Assembly (NCBI GenBank): GCA_025996865.1
Contig: BNTV01000110.1
Span: forward strand, 1-15,511
Direction of reading: 5' to 3'
DNA: 15,511 bases
Source of the DNA: Bacteroidia bacterium
Lineage (GTDB): Bacteria > Bacteroidota > Bacteroidia > Bacteroidales > Azobacteroidaceae
This document shows, piece after piece, positions 1 to 8,621 of the stretch. Position numbers and translations under genes: made by a program. Each line of letters begins with the position of its first letter. Positions within the stretch are counted from its first letter, which is position 1. Below the pieces are notes generated by a model. It saw only the letters and a program-made list of their open reading frames with translations, was not told the DNA's origin and did no database searches.

Positions 1-454
1 CGTTGTGTTGAATGTCCGCTCTCAGGAACATTTACAGTTCGAGTTTTTACGCCTGATGGAAATTCCCGATGCTACGGCTGTTATGGTTCAACCGATGCTG
101 AAAGGCATCGAATTGTTTGCCGGCGCCAAGTACGAAGAAAAATTCGGACACATTGTGCTTTGCGGATTAGGTGGTATTTTCGTGGAAATTTTCAAGGATG
201 TTGCTTCCGGCTTAGCGCCCTTGGCGATGGAAGAAGCGTTGTCGATGATTCGTTCTTTGAAAGGTTACAAAGTTTTCCAGGGCGCCCGCGGACAAAGAGG
301 TATCAATGAACAACAATTTGCGAGAATTATCGTTCAACTTTCGGCGCTGCTACGCTTTGCCTCGGAGGTAAAAGAATTGGATATCAATCCTTTGTTGGCT
401 ACGGAAAAAGGGATTATTGCCGTTGATGCGCGGGTTCGGGTTGAGAAAAGTTAA
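1..454 (+). CDS. Acyl-CoA synthetase (ADP-forming), ATP-grasp C-terminal part, 5' truncated by window edge
   Basis: Open from the window edge (codon frame begins at base 2) to TAA at 452-454, giving about 150 C-terminal residues. The segments VMVQPMLKGIELFAGAKYE, FGHIVLCGLGGIFVEIFKD and the ending KELDINPLLATEKGIIAVDARV are typical of the ATP-grasp_5 domain of ADP-forming acetate/acyl-CoA ligases, which interconvert acyl-CoA + ADP + Pi and acid + ATP + CoA in the cytoplasm. The CoA-binding and ligase domains, if fused as in the roughly 700-residue single-chain enzymes, lie upstream, outside the window. The GTG at 5 is an internal codon, not the start. The family is clear; the acyl substrate is not. 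The 3' end overlaps the convergent kinase gene by 41 bp, so it is probably a housekeeping neighbour rather than a member of the glycan operon. Confidence 0.85.
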   Translation, partial: VVLNVRSQEHLQFEFLRLMEIPDATAVMVQPMLKGIELFAGAKYEEKFGHIVLCGLGGIFVEIFKDVASGLAPLAMEEALSMIRSLKGYKVFQGARGQRGINEQQFARIIVQLSALLRFASEVKELDINPLLATEKGIIAVDARVRVEKS

Positions 455-1772
455 AACTTCTACCGGCCATTCCACAAAAACAGGCGCCTAAAGCGGCTTC
501 TTCGGCATAATCGGAAAAAATCAATTTGCAACCGAATTGTCGCTCAATGATTTTCACCAGCAGCGGATTTTTTTTGATACTGTTGCCCGACCCGACCAAT
601 GTATTTTTGCCGGTTTTGATAGGGTCCGGTATAAGTTCGTAAAACGCATGTAATTCGGATGAAATGCCGTTCAGGAAGCTGATAATCAAGTTTTCGGGCG
701 TCAGGTTTAACGCCGAGATATTGGTAATAGCTCCTCTTTTCATCGGTTTTGAACGTGTACCGTAAAAACAGGTTTCTGTGAAAGGTAAATCTTTCGGGAA
801 TGAATCTTCCGGTATCGAAGCTAATTTTTCAAAAAAGCCTGCGGCGCCGGCATATTCCGTTCCGAAAAACCTCAATGTCTGTTCAAAAAATTCTTTCAGG
901 ATAACTAAGGATTGACCGCCGCATAAAGTTGCGCCAACGAGGATATATCCACCTCCGGGAAACGGGCGGGTGTCAAGCGATTCTATTTTCACGTATTCTT
1001 TGGAATATACGGACAACTGACTGCTTGTACCGATCGTGATGTGGATAGAATGAGGGATGTCTTTTACCGAACCGAGAAAACTCGCCTGATTATCCCCGAT
1101 TGCCGAATAAACAGGTATCTTGCCGGAATAGTAACCCGCCAAAACTCCCGATTCTCTTGTTTCAGGAAGGATTGAAACGTCAATACCGGCTTTTTCGATG
1201 GCTTGCAGGTCGAAACACAAATCTTTCAAACCGAAACAACCCAATGAGGTGGCATTCGTATAGTCTATCAACGGACTCTTTCGCCCCGTCAGTTTCATAA
1301 CGGCATAATCCATTATTGTGCATAATTTTGCAGCCTTGCGGGGGACATTGTTATTTATCATGTTATAAAAATGAGTAACTAATCCGTAACCGGTTGCCAA
1401 CGGATATCCTGATTTTTCAGACAAACAGTCAACGTATGTCCTGTCTGCTTCGAGCAGAAGATTCCCTCTGCCATCCTGCCATGTATAAAGCGGGCTTAAG
1501 GCCTCTCCGTTTTCATCGACATAAAGTATGCCATGCATTTGACCGGTGATGCCAATTCCTTTTATATCCGTATATTTTGATGTAAATTCCCGAATTATAT
1601 CCATAACCGTATCCATAATCAGGGAAGGATTTTGTATTTTCTCCCGGATAACCGGCAACGACTCAATGACCGCTGTATTTTCTTTGGTGATGGACGTTAC
1701 CGATTTTGTTTCCGGGTCATATATCACGCCGCAAATCGAACTTGTTCCTATGTCAATTCCTAAATAATGCAT
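414..1772 (-). CDS. FGGY-family carbohydrate kinase, sedoheptulokinase-like
   Basis: Predicted cytoplasmic sugar kinase of 452 residues, within the usual 450-520 of FGGY kinases. The N-terminal ATPase-fold phosphate loop LGIDIGTSS (residues 3-11) is followed by GQMHG (77-81) and TWQDGR (97-102), a pair typical of sedoheptulokinase-like members. GDNQ (226-229) carries the expected catalytic-base Asp. IGTSSQ, GSGNSIKKNPLL and EEAALGAC cover the C-terminal nucleotide-binding domain. An in-frame TTG lies at 1784, but the ATG at 1772 is chosen because the P-loop then starts at residue 3. It is the last gene of the glycan operon, 12 bp after the hydrolase stop. The final 13 or so codons run antisense through the end of the synthetase gene, so the C-terminal tail may not be native. 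The substrate could be sedoheptulose, another ketose or a pentulose; family confidence is high, substrate confidence low. Confidence 0.85.
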   Translation of the reverse strand: MHYLGIDIGTSSICGVIYDPETKSVTSITKENTAVIESLPVIREKIQNPSLIMDTVMDIIREFTSKYTDIKGIGITGQMHGILYVDENGEALSPLYTWQDGRGNLLLEADRTYVDCLSEKSGYPLATGYGLVTHFYNMINNNVPRKAAKLCTIMDYAVMKLTGRKSPLIDYTNATSLGCFGLKDLCFDLQAIEKAGIDVSILPETRESGVLAGYYSGKIPVYSAIGDNQASFLGSVKDIPHSIHITIGTSSQLSVYSKEYVKIESLDTRPFPGGGYILVGATLCGGQSLVILKEFFEQTLRFFGTEYAGAAGFFEKLASIPEDSFPKDLPFTETCFYGTRSKPMKRGAITNISALNLTPENLIISFLNGISSELHAFYELIPDPIKTGKNTLVGSGNSIKKNPLLVKIIERQFGCKLIFSDYAEEAALGACFCGMAGRSFNFSQPEPAHQRQ

Positions 1773-1784
1773 AAAATCAACCAA

Positions 1785-3854
1785 TTAGTTATTAACAGCC
1801 GGCGCTATAATGACGTCTTTGATTTCGATTCCGTCTGTGCGGAAAAGCAAGCGTTTGACATACAGGTCGGGACGATAGGTGAGCATCGTGCGCTGATGTG
1901 CGATTTCGGCATCAATAACCGAGCCGCCGAACTTTGCATTGCTTTTTACCATTATCCTGACAGTAAACGGCTTGTCAACGTCGATGAGATTTTCGATTGC
2001 ATAGTCGAAAACCGGATTGACACCTTGGCGCAAAGATTTCTCGTCACCGGAAAAAGTGTTCATTGCACCTTTTGCATACTGCGCCCACAAGTCGCCGGGG
2101 CGGACTTGCCATTCGCAGGCATTCTGCTCTCCGTCCTCTCCGAGAAAGACGATGCCGAGCTTCCCGTCTTTCTTTTGGGGATGAACGTTGAATGTCAGCA
2201 TGAATGACTGTGGATCAACAGGGTATGTTGACGTCCCGTCGATTTTGGATATCAGCTGTTCCGGCTTTCCGGTTGCAGGTATGATTTCGTCCATCCATTT
2301 GCTACCGATACGTCCGTCGGGAAACTGTATCAGTTCATGGATAACAAACGGACCTCCCCAGCCGCGTATATTCATCCAGGCAGCCATCAGGAAACGTCCG
2401 CCCGGGATTTCCGAAATTGCCGGAACGCATACGCCATTATAGAAATCAAGCCCTTGATCTACAACACTTTTATATTCCGTGTCCTTTGCAGCGGCAGGTT
2501 TCGACCAGAGATTGTTAAATCCGCCGATGATATAATCATATTTTCCCCAGCGGAAAAAGAAAGTGCAATCACCTCCGGGCGGAAAATCAGGATTGATGCA
2601 TTTCCATCCGCTATCGACCGACTCCGATTCCCAGATGCCTTTCGACCGGTAGTTGGCAAGCAACTTCAGTTTTCCCTCAGGATCTATGTAAACGCTCGGG
2701 TTTTCGCAGGGATGGAAGATGACGCCCGTCTTACGGAAATTCGAAATACCGTCCTCACTGACTGAGTAGCTCGAGCCGGCAGGAACTCCTTTTACGTTAT
2801 TGAAATTGAACGGGCCTGTGTATCCGTTCTTTTTCAGAAATTCCCATTCTTCGGGCAAAGACGTCTGTTCGTCCGGATAGATGCGTGTGGTATGATAGCC
2901 ATAACTGATGCAAAATTTACCGTCTAACACAAAAGGCGTGCCTGTGCCGAATGTTTCCCACTGCTCCTCGATCGGTGTGGCCGGTTTGTGTTCTGTCCAT
3001 GTCTTGAAATCGGTTGTTGACAGGTGCTCGAAATAATGCGCTCCGCGTCCGAATTTGCTGCCGTGATGGCGGCGGTCATAGAGATAAAAAACATGGTAAC
3101 GCCCTTCATGATAGAATGTCACTACATCGCCCACCCAGGCGTTATGTCCCGGTGGCGTCCAGTATTGAATCTCCGGAACGATTTCAGGCTTTTGTGTCGT
3201 TTGCTGTTCGGGTTCTATGGCGGGGAAATAAATATCAGCCTTGCCGACAATCTCAGGATTGATGCTCCACGCCGTTCCGGTTGCCCATTGCGGATAGCCG
3301 AGGGCGAAATCATTGTCAAGCAGTTTCCCGTCCACATACATCGTCCATTTTATTCCCGAAAAGTTCAGAATGATTTCGTGCTTGCTATATGGTTTTTCGA
3401 GCATTGCCAGTGGAATCCCGATTGTCATATCTTTCAACTCGCCTTCACCGGCAGGGAATTGCAAGCCCAAAGACGCTTCGAGGACAGGGACTGTTCCGTC
3501 CGGCATTTTGAAGGCCGGATAATTCTGGCGTTCGCGATCTGCGGGATCGTGCTGACGAAAGCGAACAGTGAGTATCTGTGGGATTTCCACCAGTATCTGT
3601 TCGTTGCCGATTTTCTTTAAATCGGCAATAAATCTTACAGTGAAACCTTTTTCAACAGTTTCAGGATTCGGCAGATCTGCGCGATGAATCTCCGTATTCA
3701 ATGTGCCGACTGCCGTTTTTCCTGCAAAATCGAAAGCCCAATCCGAAGACATCAGTATTACCTCAACCGGTTTGCCGGAAACGTTCTTAACGCAAGATGT
3801 TGCCACAATGGCTATTATGCCCAAAAAAAATAAATTTTTCATATTCATATTCAT
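1785..3854 (-). CDS. Surface lipoprotein glycoside hydrolase: LamG-like domain plus GH32/GH43-like five-bladed propeller
   Basis: A 689-residue exported lipoprotein. The signal peptide ends in lipobox ATSC, with Cys21 as the lipid anchor. Residues about 30-200 resemble a concanavalin/LamG domain (DWAFDF near 38; TMYVDGKLLDND at 171-182). Residues about 230-530 look like a GH32/GH43-superfamily propeller: WVGDVVTFYHEGRYHVFYL (240-258) is laid out like the first blade of GH32, then RRHHGSK (261-267), HLSTTDFKTW, CENPSVYIDPEGK (383-395), PPGGDCTFFFRWGKYDYI and RGWGGPFVIHELIQ. A beta-rich tail (540-689) may be a further sugar-binding module. Asp243, Glu300 and Asp429 are candidate catalytic acids. 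The classic RDP motif is not evident; ENPS appears where I would expect it. The start has three in-frame ATGs (3854, 3848, 3842); the first is 4 bp after the upstream stop. Probably hydrolyses the glycan caught by SusC/D; linkage unknown. Confidence 0.8.
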   Translation of the reverse strand: MNMNMKNLFFLGIIAIVATSCVKNVSGKPVEVILMSSDWAFDFAGKTAVGTLNTEIHRADLPNPETVEKGFTVRFIADLKKIGNEQILVEIPQILTVRFRQHDPADRERQNYPAFKMPDGTVPVLEASLGLQFPAGEGELKDMTIGIPLAMLEKPYSKHEIILNFSGIKWTMYVDGKLLDNDFALGYPQWATGTAWSINPEIVGKADIYFPAIEPEQQTTQKPEIVPEIQYWTPPGHNAWVGDVVTFYHEGRYHVFYLYDRRHHGSKFGRGAHYFEHLSTTDFKTWTEHKPATPIEEQWETFGTGTPFVLDGKFCISYGYHTTRIYPDEQTSLPEEWEFLKKNGYTGPFNFNNVKGVPAGSSYSVSEDGISNFRKTGVIFHPCENPSVYIDPEGKLKLLANYRSKGIWESESVDSGWKCINPDFPPGGDCTFFFRWGKYDYIIGGFNNLWSKPAAAKDTEYKSVVDQGLDFYNGVCVPAISEIPGGRFLMAAWMNIRGWGGPFVIHELIQFPDGRIGSKWMDEIIPATGKPEQLISKIDGTSTYPVDPQSFMLTFNVHPQKKDGKLGIVFLGEDGEQNACEWQVRPGDLWAQYAKGAMNTFSGDEKSLRQGVNPVFDYAIENLIDVDKPFTVRIMVKSNAKFGGSVIDAEIAHQRTMLTYRPDLYVKRLLFRTDGIEIKDVIIAPAVNN

Positions 3855-3858
3855 ATAA

Positions 3859-5307
3859 TTATTTCACTTCATGCACGTAAATAAAGTAATCATGGACAAT
3901 GTTTCCGCCTACTACTCCCGGCGACGCGACTACTTTAATCGTATGATTTCCATCCGATGGCCAGAATTTTTCGTATAGTTTTTCGACCCTCCTGTAAGAT
4001 GCCCAGCAGACTACGTCGTCATCAAGTTCGCCGTCGATATAAACACGCCCGTTGCCGAGGTCGTTATTGTGAAGGGCGTACCAGGCAATGTATCTCCCAT
4101 AAAAGGAGACTTCTACCGAATTGCCTTGCCAGATTACATAGCTGTCGCTGTTGTGGTACACTCCCGGTTCCCATATATATAAATTGTCTCCGGTATAATG
4201 GCTTTTCGGGTCTGTGGTTTCAACATCTTCCTGAACCAGTTCGCCTTCGACATGTTTGTAATTGACGGTACGTGATTGTAAACGGACGGATGCTGTTTGT
4301 TCTTTCGGTTCTATTTGCCAGTAATAAGCCGTAGAGCTGCTTAATGGTTCAAAATCGGTAAATATTTTGTTCATAGCCTCTTCTTTAGTCATGAGATAGG
4401 AACTGACATCTCCCAAATCAATTACCTCGGTAGATTCGGCCGGAAAATCCCGGATTTTCGAAATTTTCAAGACATAATTACTTACTTCCGGTACTTTAGT
4501 CCACGAAAATTCAACAGGAAACTGACTGTTAAAGATATTTATCACAGAAGCAGCCTCTGGTGTTTTCAGGAAGATGGCCGGTTTTGCAGCTTCCGAAATA
4601 CGCAGGTTGTAGTAGGTCTCCCAGGCAGGAATCGTGTCAAGGAGCGGGACTCCACCGGTATAGGGCAGTATCTTAGCCCTGATTCTGATAGGAATTTCCA
4701 CGCCTAACAAAACATTTTCCACGATGAAACTCGGCAAATTACCGCCCTCGAAGGAATGAACCTGCCCGTCCTTGTCGGTATATTCTCCCGCATAGCTGAA
4801 GAACCGGTACAAATCCGATTCTATCGGCGTTCCCCATTCTACGACGGCGGCCGATGTCGATTCGATCACATTGGGCGGCACCAACGACAGGATATCAAGG
4901 TCTGTTTTTGTAAACGGAGTCAATTGAGTTTCTTGGGGAATGGATTTGTTCCCGTACTGGTCTTCGGTGTAAATCTTGAAATGATAAAGCCTCTGTTCGG
5001 TCAAACCGGGTATATTTACCCGGGAACAAATACTGTCGATAACAATCCGCTTGTCATCGTATTCAACAACTGTTTTCTTCGCTTTGCCCAATTTCATTTG
5101 GTCTGAAGATACCTGACCTCCCTTGTTCAGATAAAATTCAACACGTTCGTAACCCAGTTTCCATCCAAGCGTATCGAATTTGGCAGGATAAACGGTTTCC
5201 TCCGGAGAAAAATCTTTGATATTATCGTAAATATCCGAACAGGAACTGAAAACCATTGCGGTAATCAGCACGCTTCCTATATAGATTGCATAATATAAAT
5301 GTTTCAT
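3859..5307 (-). CDS. DUF4998-like surface lipoprotein, probable glycan-binding
   Basis: A 482-residue lipoprotein: hydrophobic leader and lipobox FSSC with Cys23. Residues about 36-130 (KFDTLGWKLGYERVEFYLN through YTEDQYGNKSIP) look like the DUF4998 domain found in SusC/D-linked lipoproteins. A fibronectin-III-like segment (about 240-345, with FSWTKVPEVSNYVLKIS) follows, then a C-terminal beta-sandwich-like region (380-482) with many aromatics (YIWEPGVYHNSD, VEVSFYGRYIAWYALH) resembling a carbohydrate-binding module. It begins about 15 bp after the preceding lipoprotein gene and ends 4 bp before the hydrolase. By context it is an outer-membrane accessory glycan-binding (SGBP-type) protein with no visible catalytic motif. 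An internal piece, codons about 288-329, recurs at the right end of the window. Confidence 0.75.
   Translation of the reverse strand: MKHLYYAIYIGSVLITAMVFSSCSDIYDNIKDFSPEETVYPAKFDTLGWKLGYERVEFYLNKGGQVSSDQMKLGKAKKTVVEYDDKRIVIDSICSRVNIPGLTEQRLYHFKIYTEDQYGNKSIPQETQLTPFTKTDLDILSLVPPNVIESTSAAVVEWGTPIESDLYRFFSYAGEYTDKDGQVHSFEGGNLPSFIVENVLLGVEIPIRIRAKILPYTGGVPLLDTIPAWETYYNLRISEAAKPAIFLKTPEAASVINIFNSQFPVEFSWTKVPEVSNYVLKISKIRDFPAESTEVIDLGDVSSYLMTKEEAMNKIFTDFEPLSSSTAYYWQIEPKEQTASVRLQSRTVNYKHVEGELVQEDVETTDPKSHYTGDNLYIWEPGVYHNSDSYVIWQGNSVEVSFYGRYIAWYALHNNDLGNGRVYIDGELDDDVVCWASYRRVEKLYEKFWPSDGNHTIKVVASPGVVGGNIVHDYFIYVHEVK
4319..4445. repeat. 127-bp exact direct repeat, internal copy
   Basis: Bases 4319-4445 are identical, in the same orientation, to 15385-15511. 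This copy lies inside the intact DUF4998-like gene (residues about 288-329, GDVSSYLMTKEEAMNKIF region). It is the parental location, since the reading frame continues on both sides. Just left of the match is a single mismatch (4318 C versus 15384 A), then five further matching bases (4313-4317, ATTTG). Confidence 0.97.
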
Positions 5308-5322
5308 AATTTTAATTGTTAA

Positions 5323-6591
5323 TTATTTTTTTCTTCTGCCGTACAGTGTGATTTCCGATAAACCCATGGCACCCTGCGCCGTGTAGTCATTATTAAATCC
5401 AAATCTCGCTTCATAGCGGAACCAGCGTGTAGGAGCGGAAAAATGCGGATCTTCCGGATAAAGATAGGCCATGTCGCCTGCCTGAGCCATCACCCGGTAT
5501 TGCTGTCCGGGGAGGTCGGGCGGAAAGACTATTTTATGGGTGCGGATGGAATCCCAGCCCGGTTTTGTATTGTCCCGGATATACATGCTATAAATGCCTA
5601 TATTTTCGGTGGCATAATACCATCCTCTTCCTGTCGGGATATTTGGAGCAGCTTGGGCGCCATCCCTCTGGTGAGTGATAATCCGGCTGATTTCCCATTC
5701 TTCGCCAAGGTCGATAATGAAATTGGCAGGTAAATTTCCGTCCTTTACATTTCCGGTATGCCCCTTGGGGCCGGTGCTTCCCCAATTCCAGTTTAGTCCG
5801 TTGTCTATAATATCATCGGTAATATAGATCATACGTCCTTCATAAGCATCCCAATAGCCTTGCGGTACGCCTTCGATGGAGTCGTTGGTTATGGGGATAA
5901 TCCATTTGTCCTTGGGAATTTTTTCGTCCTTTATCAGGTGGATGCTACTTGCGGCAATATTGCTTATATTGCCGTAACGGTCTTCTACCTTGACTTTTAC
6001 GCTGACAGGCGTCGTTTCGGAAATGTTTTCAAGGCGGATGAATTTCCGTTCCACCGTATCGGTAGAAGTATAGATCGCCACTTTCTCCTGCCCGTCGTAT
6101 GAGTAATTGACATGAATGTTGACGACTTGCTTCAGTTCGTTTCTCCAGTCGATATAAAAGGAACTGAAACCGCCTTTGACGGCGATACTGCCGGCGACAC
6201 GCGAAACGGCGGGTTCTTTCGGGATAACGGTTATTGTCTGCGGTTCCGATTTGTTACCTGCCCGGTCCACCGCATAAATGGTTACCTTTTGGGGGTTCGT
6301 ATCGGCAAAACCCTCTACATCAATAGAATCTGTAAAATAGGATGACGAAAACCAGAATATTTCACCTTTTTGATTTGTATAGCTTGCATCAACGGTTAAC
6401 ACGTCTTCGTCTTCCGGCGGCGTGAAATAAATTCTGGCTCCGCCGTAAAGCGGCTTGTAATCCTCGCTGATAACCGGTTTTCCGGGAGGAGTCATATCAG
6501 TATAATTTATCTCGAAACGTTCGCTTTCCCGACATCCCTGAAAAATGGCCGAGAGAACGATTATTGATATAAATTTTTGTATATTGTCCAT
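5323..6591 (-). CDS. DUF4959/DUF5126/DUF5000-like surface lipoprotein
   Basis: A 422-residue lipoprotein with leader MDNIQKFISIIVLSAIFQGC (Cys20 anchor). Region about 30-125 (DMTPPGKPVISEDYKPLYGG, IYAVDRAGNKSEP) matches the DUF4959 pattern; 125-220 (FSSFYIDWRN, VKVEDRYGNISN) the DUF5126 pattern; and 270-422 (NWGSTGPKGHTGNVKDGNLP, FIIDLGEEWEISRIITHQR, final LSEITLYGRRKK) a DUF5000 / F5-8 type C (discoidin-like) sandwich that often binds sugars. This three-domain architecture is common directly downstream of susD in Bacteroidetes. Start: the in-frame TTG at 6600 gives MNIM, but the ATG at 6591 yields a normal signal peptide and is preferred. Likely sits on the cell surface and assists glycan capture by SusC/D; not an obvious enzyme. 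Confidence 0.8.
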   Translation of the reverse strand: MDNIQKFISIIVLSAIFQGCRESERFEINYTDMTPPGKPVISEDYKPLYGGARIYFTPPEDEDVLTVDASYTNQKGEIFWFSSSYFTDSIDVEGFADTNPQKVTIYAVDRAGNKSEPQTITVIPKEPAVSRVAGSIAVKGGFSSFYIDWRNELKQVVNIHVNYSYDGQEKVAIYTSTDTVERKFIRLENISETTPVSVKVKVEDRYGNISNIAASSIHLIKDEKIPKDKWIIPITNDSIEGVPQGYWDAYEGRMIYITDDIIDNGLNWNWGSTGPKGHTGNVKDGNLPANFIIDLGEEWEISRIITHQRDGAQAAPNIPTGRGWYYATENIGIYSMYIRDNTKPGWDSIRTHKIVFPPDLPGQQYRVMAQAGDMAYLYPEDPHFSAPTRWFRYEARFGFNNDYTAQGAMGLSEITLYGRRKK

Positions 6592-6617
6592 AATATTCAA
6601 TTTTTAATCTTTAATTT

Positions 6618-8609
6618 TCATTTCTTTTCAGAACCGGGCCATCCCGGATTTTGTTTCAGATTGGAATTTATATTCATTTCGCTCAGCGGTATGGGCCAAA
6701 GGTTGTCGCGCATCTGGAAACTGCGCCTTTGCTTAATCGAGAGGACAAAAAACCGGCCTGCCGTTGAACCCTTGCCATTCCAGCCCATAGTGGACTGGTT
6801 AAACTCCCGCATAGCCCGTTTGTAACGGCGCATATCGAAGAAACGCGCTCCTTCAAAAGCCAGTTCTATGCTGCGTTCGCGCAAAATAATCTCACGAAGC
6901 TTGTTTTTGTCCTTATGGCTGTTGATATAGTTAGAGCTTACCAGCACAGGGTTAGACCATGCGTCTTCCACATCGGGGATTCCGGCGCGGCGGCGAATCT
7001 TGTTAAGCTCATCATATACAGCCTGGTTGGGACCTTCTATCTCGTTGAGAATTTCGGCTTTCATCAGGTATAAGTCTGCCAGTCGTATAACAGGATAAGG
7101 GAAAGTGATCATACGTTGATAAAATCCATTTGTGGATTCGGGATGAACAAATTTTTGCACACCTATGCCTGTCCAGAAATAATCTATCTCACCGGTACCG
7201 CCATGGGAGAAACTGATGCCTCCGTCTGTTCCCGGCAGCATCATGGTTGGCATTATGCGCTGATACTGGCGCCAATAGCCTCCTGTAACGCCGAGATTGG
7301 CATAAAAGCGCATTTCACGGCCCAGGTACAGGCTAACGGTTCTGACATCCGGCTGAAGAATGCCCGCCCAAGGCTTGTAGCTTGCATCGGATGCATCGGG
7401 TGTTGCAAAAAGTTCGTATTTGTCACTCTGAGAAAAAGTCATATCAACGTCCAAAGGCAGTCCGTTTTGGGTATAATAGCGTTCCAACATGCTGTAATTG
7501 GCTCCCAGCCAGTTTCCTACGCCCCATGTGTTTTGCCAGTCGGGATCGTTTTCGTTGATGGTACGGATAGCGCTTGCGTACTGAAGGAAATCGCCACCGT
7601 ACCTGTCGCCTACACGTCCCCATATCAGTTCCTGATTCCAGGGGTCGGGAATGACCATCTTCACCGAATAATAGTTTTGCATATTTTCGGGATTTTGTTT
7701 TAAAAGCGCTTCGTCTTCCTTGCTGAACGGTATTCCCGTGAAACGGTACAGTTCAACGAAGTTATTCTCACAGAAAGTAATGGCGGTGTTTACAGCGTCC
7801 AGCGCATCTTTCCATTTCTGGATGTTTTCATCCAATGGGAAGAAAGGCTGTCCGTCGAAATCAAGGAAATCGCCGTAATATTCGCGGTTGCCGTTGAAGA
7901 AAGGACTTGCGCGAAGCAGCATGATCCGGGCCTTGATAGCCAATGCAGCCCGTTTATCGACCATGCCGAGGTTTATATCGGATACACGGTCTTGCAAATC
8001 GGGAATCGCTTCGTCTATCAGCTTGATAATATAGTTGAAGCAGTCTTCTATTTTCCGGCGTTTCGGCAAAATCTGCTCATCAGGCTCATCTACATTGACA
8101 CTGCGGTCAACGATGACAATCGGGCCGTAATATTCTACCAGTTGATAGTGATAGTAGGCTTTGAGAAATTTCACTTGCGCGATCCAGTCCCTCATTTCCG
8201 TTCCGGACATGTTCGTAGCGAGTGAAATATTGTCGAGGAAAGTGTTGCAGGTGCGTATCGCCTTGTAAAGGTGCGGAGCGCCGCCACTTCCTGTCCATAA
8301 GCCGTACATGGGGTTACTGTTGTTTTGTCCTCCCATCATAATGCCCATGGGCGGTTGACGCCACAGGTCGTTTTTATCTTCTTCCCGCGACATCCATTCG
8401 TCGCCTAACAGAAAAGTCGAGTTATAAGCGCTATGGATGGGGGGCAGGTAACTGTAAACCTTAGCTAATGCATTGTATGCCATTTCTCTGTTTGTAAAAT
8501 AGTCTTCCAGCGTGACGGTATTGTCCGGCACGATGTTGAGGTAGTCGGAACATGCTGATAAGGCTGTGACAACTCCAAGAATATATATCCATTTTCTCAT
8601 GATATTCAT
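6618..8609 (-). CDS. SusD/RagB-family outer-membrane glycan-binding lipoprotein
   Basis: A 663-residue SusD homologue, at the long end of the family. The lipoprotein signal ends in LSAC (Cys20), followed by SDYLNIVPDNTVTLEDYF, the standard SusD N-terminus. The middle holds the TPR-like helical part (MRDWIAQVKFLKAYYHYQLVEYYGPIVIVD) and the C-terminal third has the typical YPVIRLADLYLMKAEILNE, LNKIRRRAGIPDV and LRERSIELAFEGARFFDMRR motifs, ending LWPIPLSEMNINSNLKQNPGW. SusD lids the SusC barrel and binds the oligosaccharide at the cell surface. It starts 12 bp after susC. ATG at 8609 or the ATG three codons later (8600) could start it; both leave the lipobox intact. Confidence 0.95.
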   Translation of the reverse strand: MNIMRKWIYILGVVTALSACSDYLNIVPDNTVTLEDYFTNREMAYNALAKVYSYLPPIHSAYNSTFLLGDEWMSREEDKNDLWRQPPMGIMMGGQNNSNPMYGLWTGSGGAPHLYKAIRTCNTFLDNISLATNMSGTEMRDWIAQVKFLKAYYHYQLVEYYGPIVIVDRSVNVDEPDEQILPKRRKIEDCFNYIIKLIDEAIPDLQDRVSDINLGMVDKRAALAIKARIMLLRASPFFNGNREYYGDFLDFDGQPFFPLDENIQKWKDALDAVNTAITFCENNFVELYRFTGIPFSKEDEALLKQNPENMQNYYSVKMVIPDPWNQELIWGRVGDRYGGDFLQYASAIRTINENDPDWQNTWGVGNWLGANYSMLERYYTQNGLPLDVDMTFSQSDKYELFATPDASDASYKPWAGILQPDVRTVSLYLGREMRFYANLGVTGGYWRQYQRIMPTMMLPGTDGGISFSHGGTGEIDYFWTGIGVQKFVHPESTNGFYQRMITFPYPVIRLADLYLMKAEILNEIEGPNQAVYDELNKIRRRAGIPDVEDAWSNPVLVSSNYINSHKDKNKLREIILRERSIELAFEGARFFDMRRYKRAMREFNQSTMGWNGKGSTAGRFFVLSIKQRRSFQMRDNLWPIPLSEMNINSNLKQNPGWPGSEKK

Positions 8610-8621
8610 AATGCTTTTTGA

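Noticed and set aside
1767..2207. 146-codon + strand open frame opposite the hydrolase, and several other + strand frames up to 198 codons across 1800-3620
   Set aside because: Antisense to a gene with strong domain content; no start context or family resemblance.
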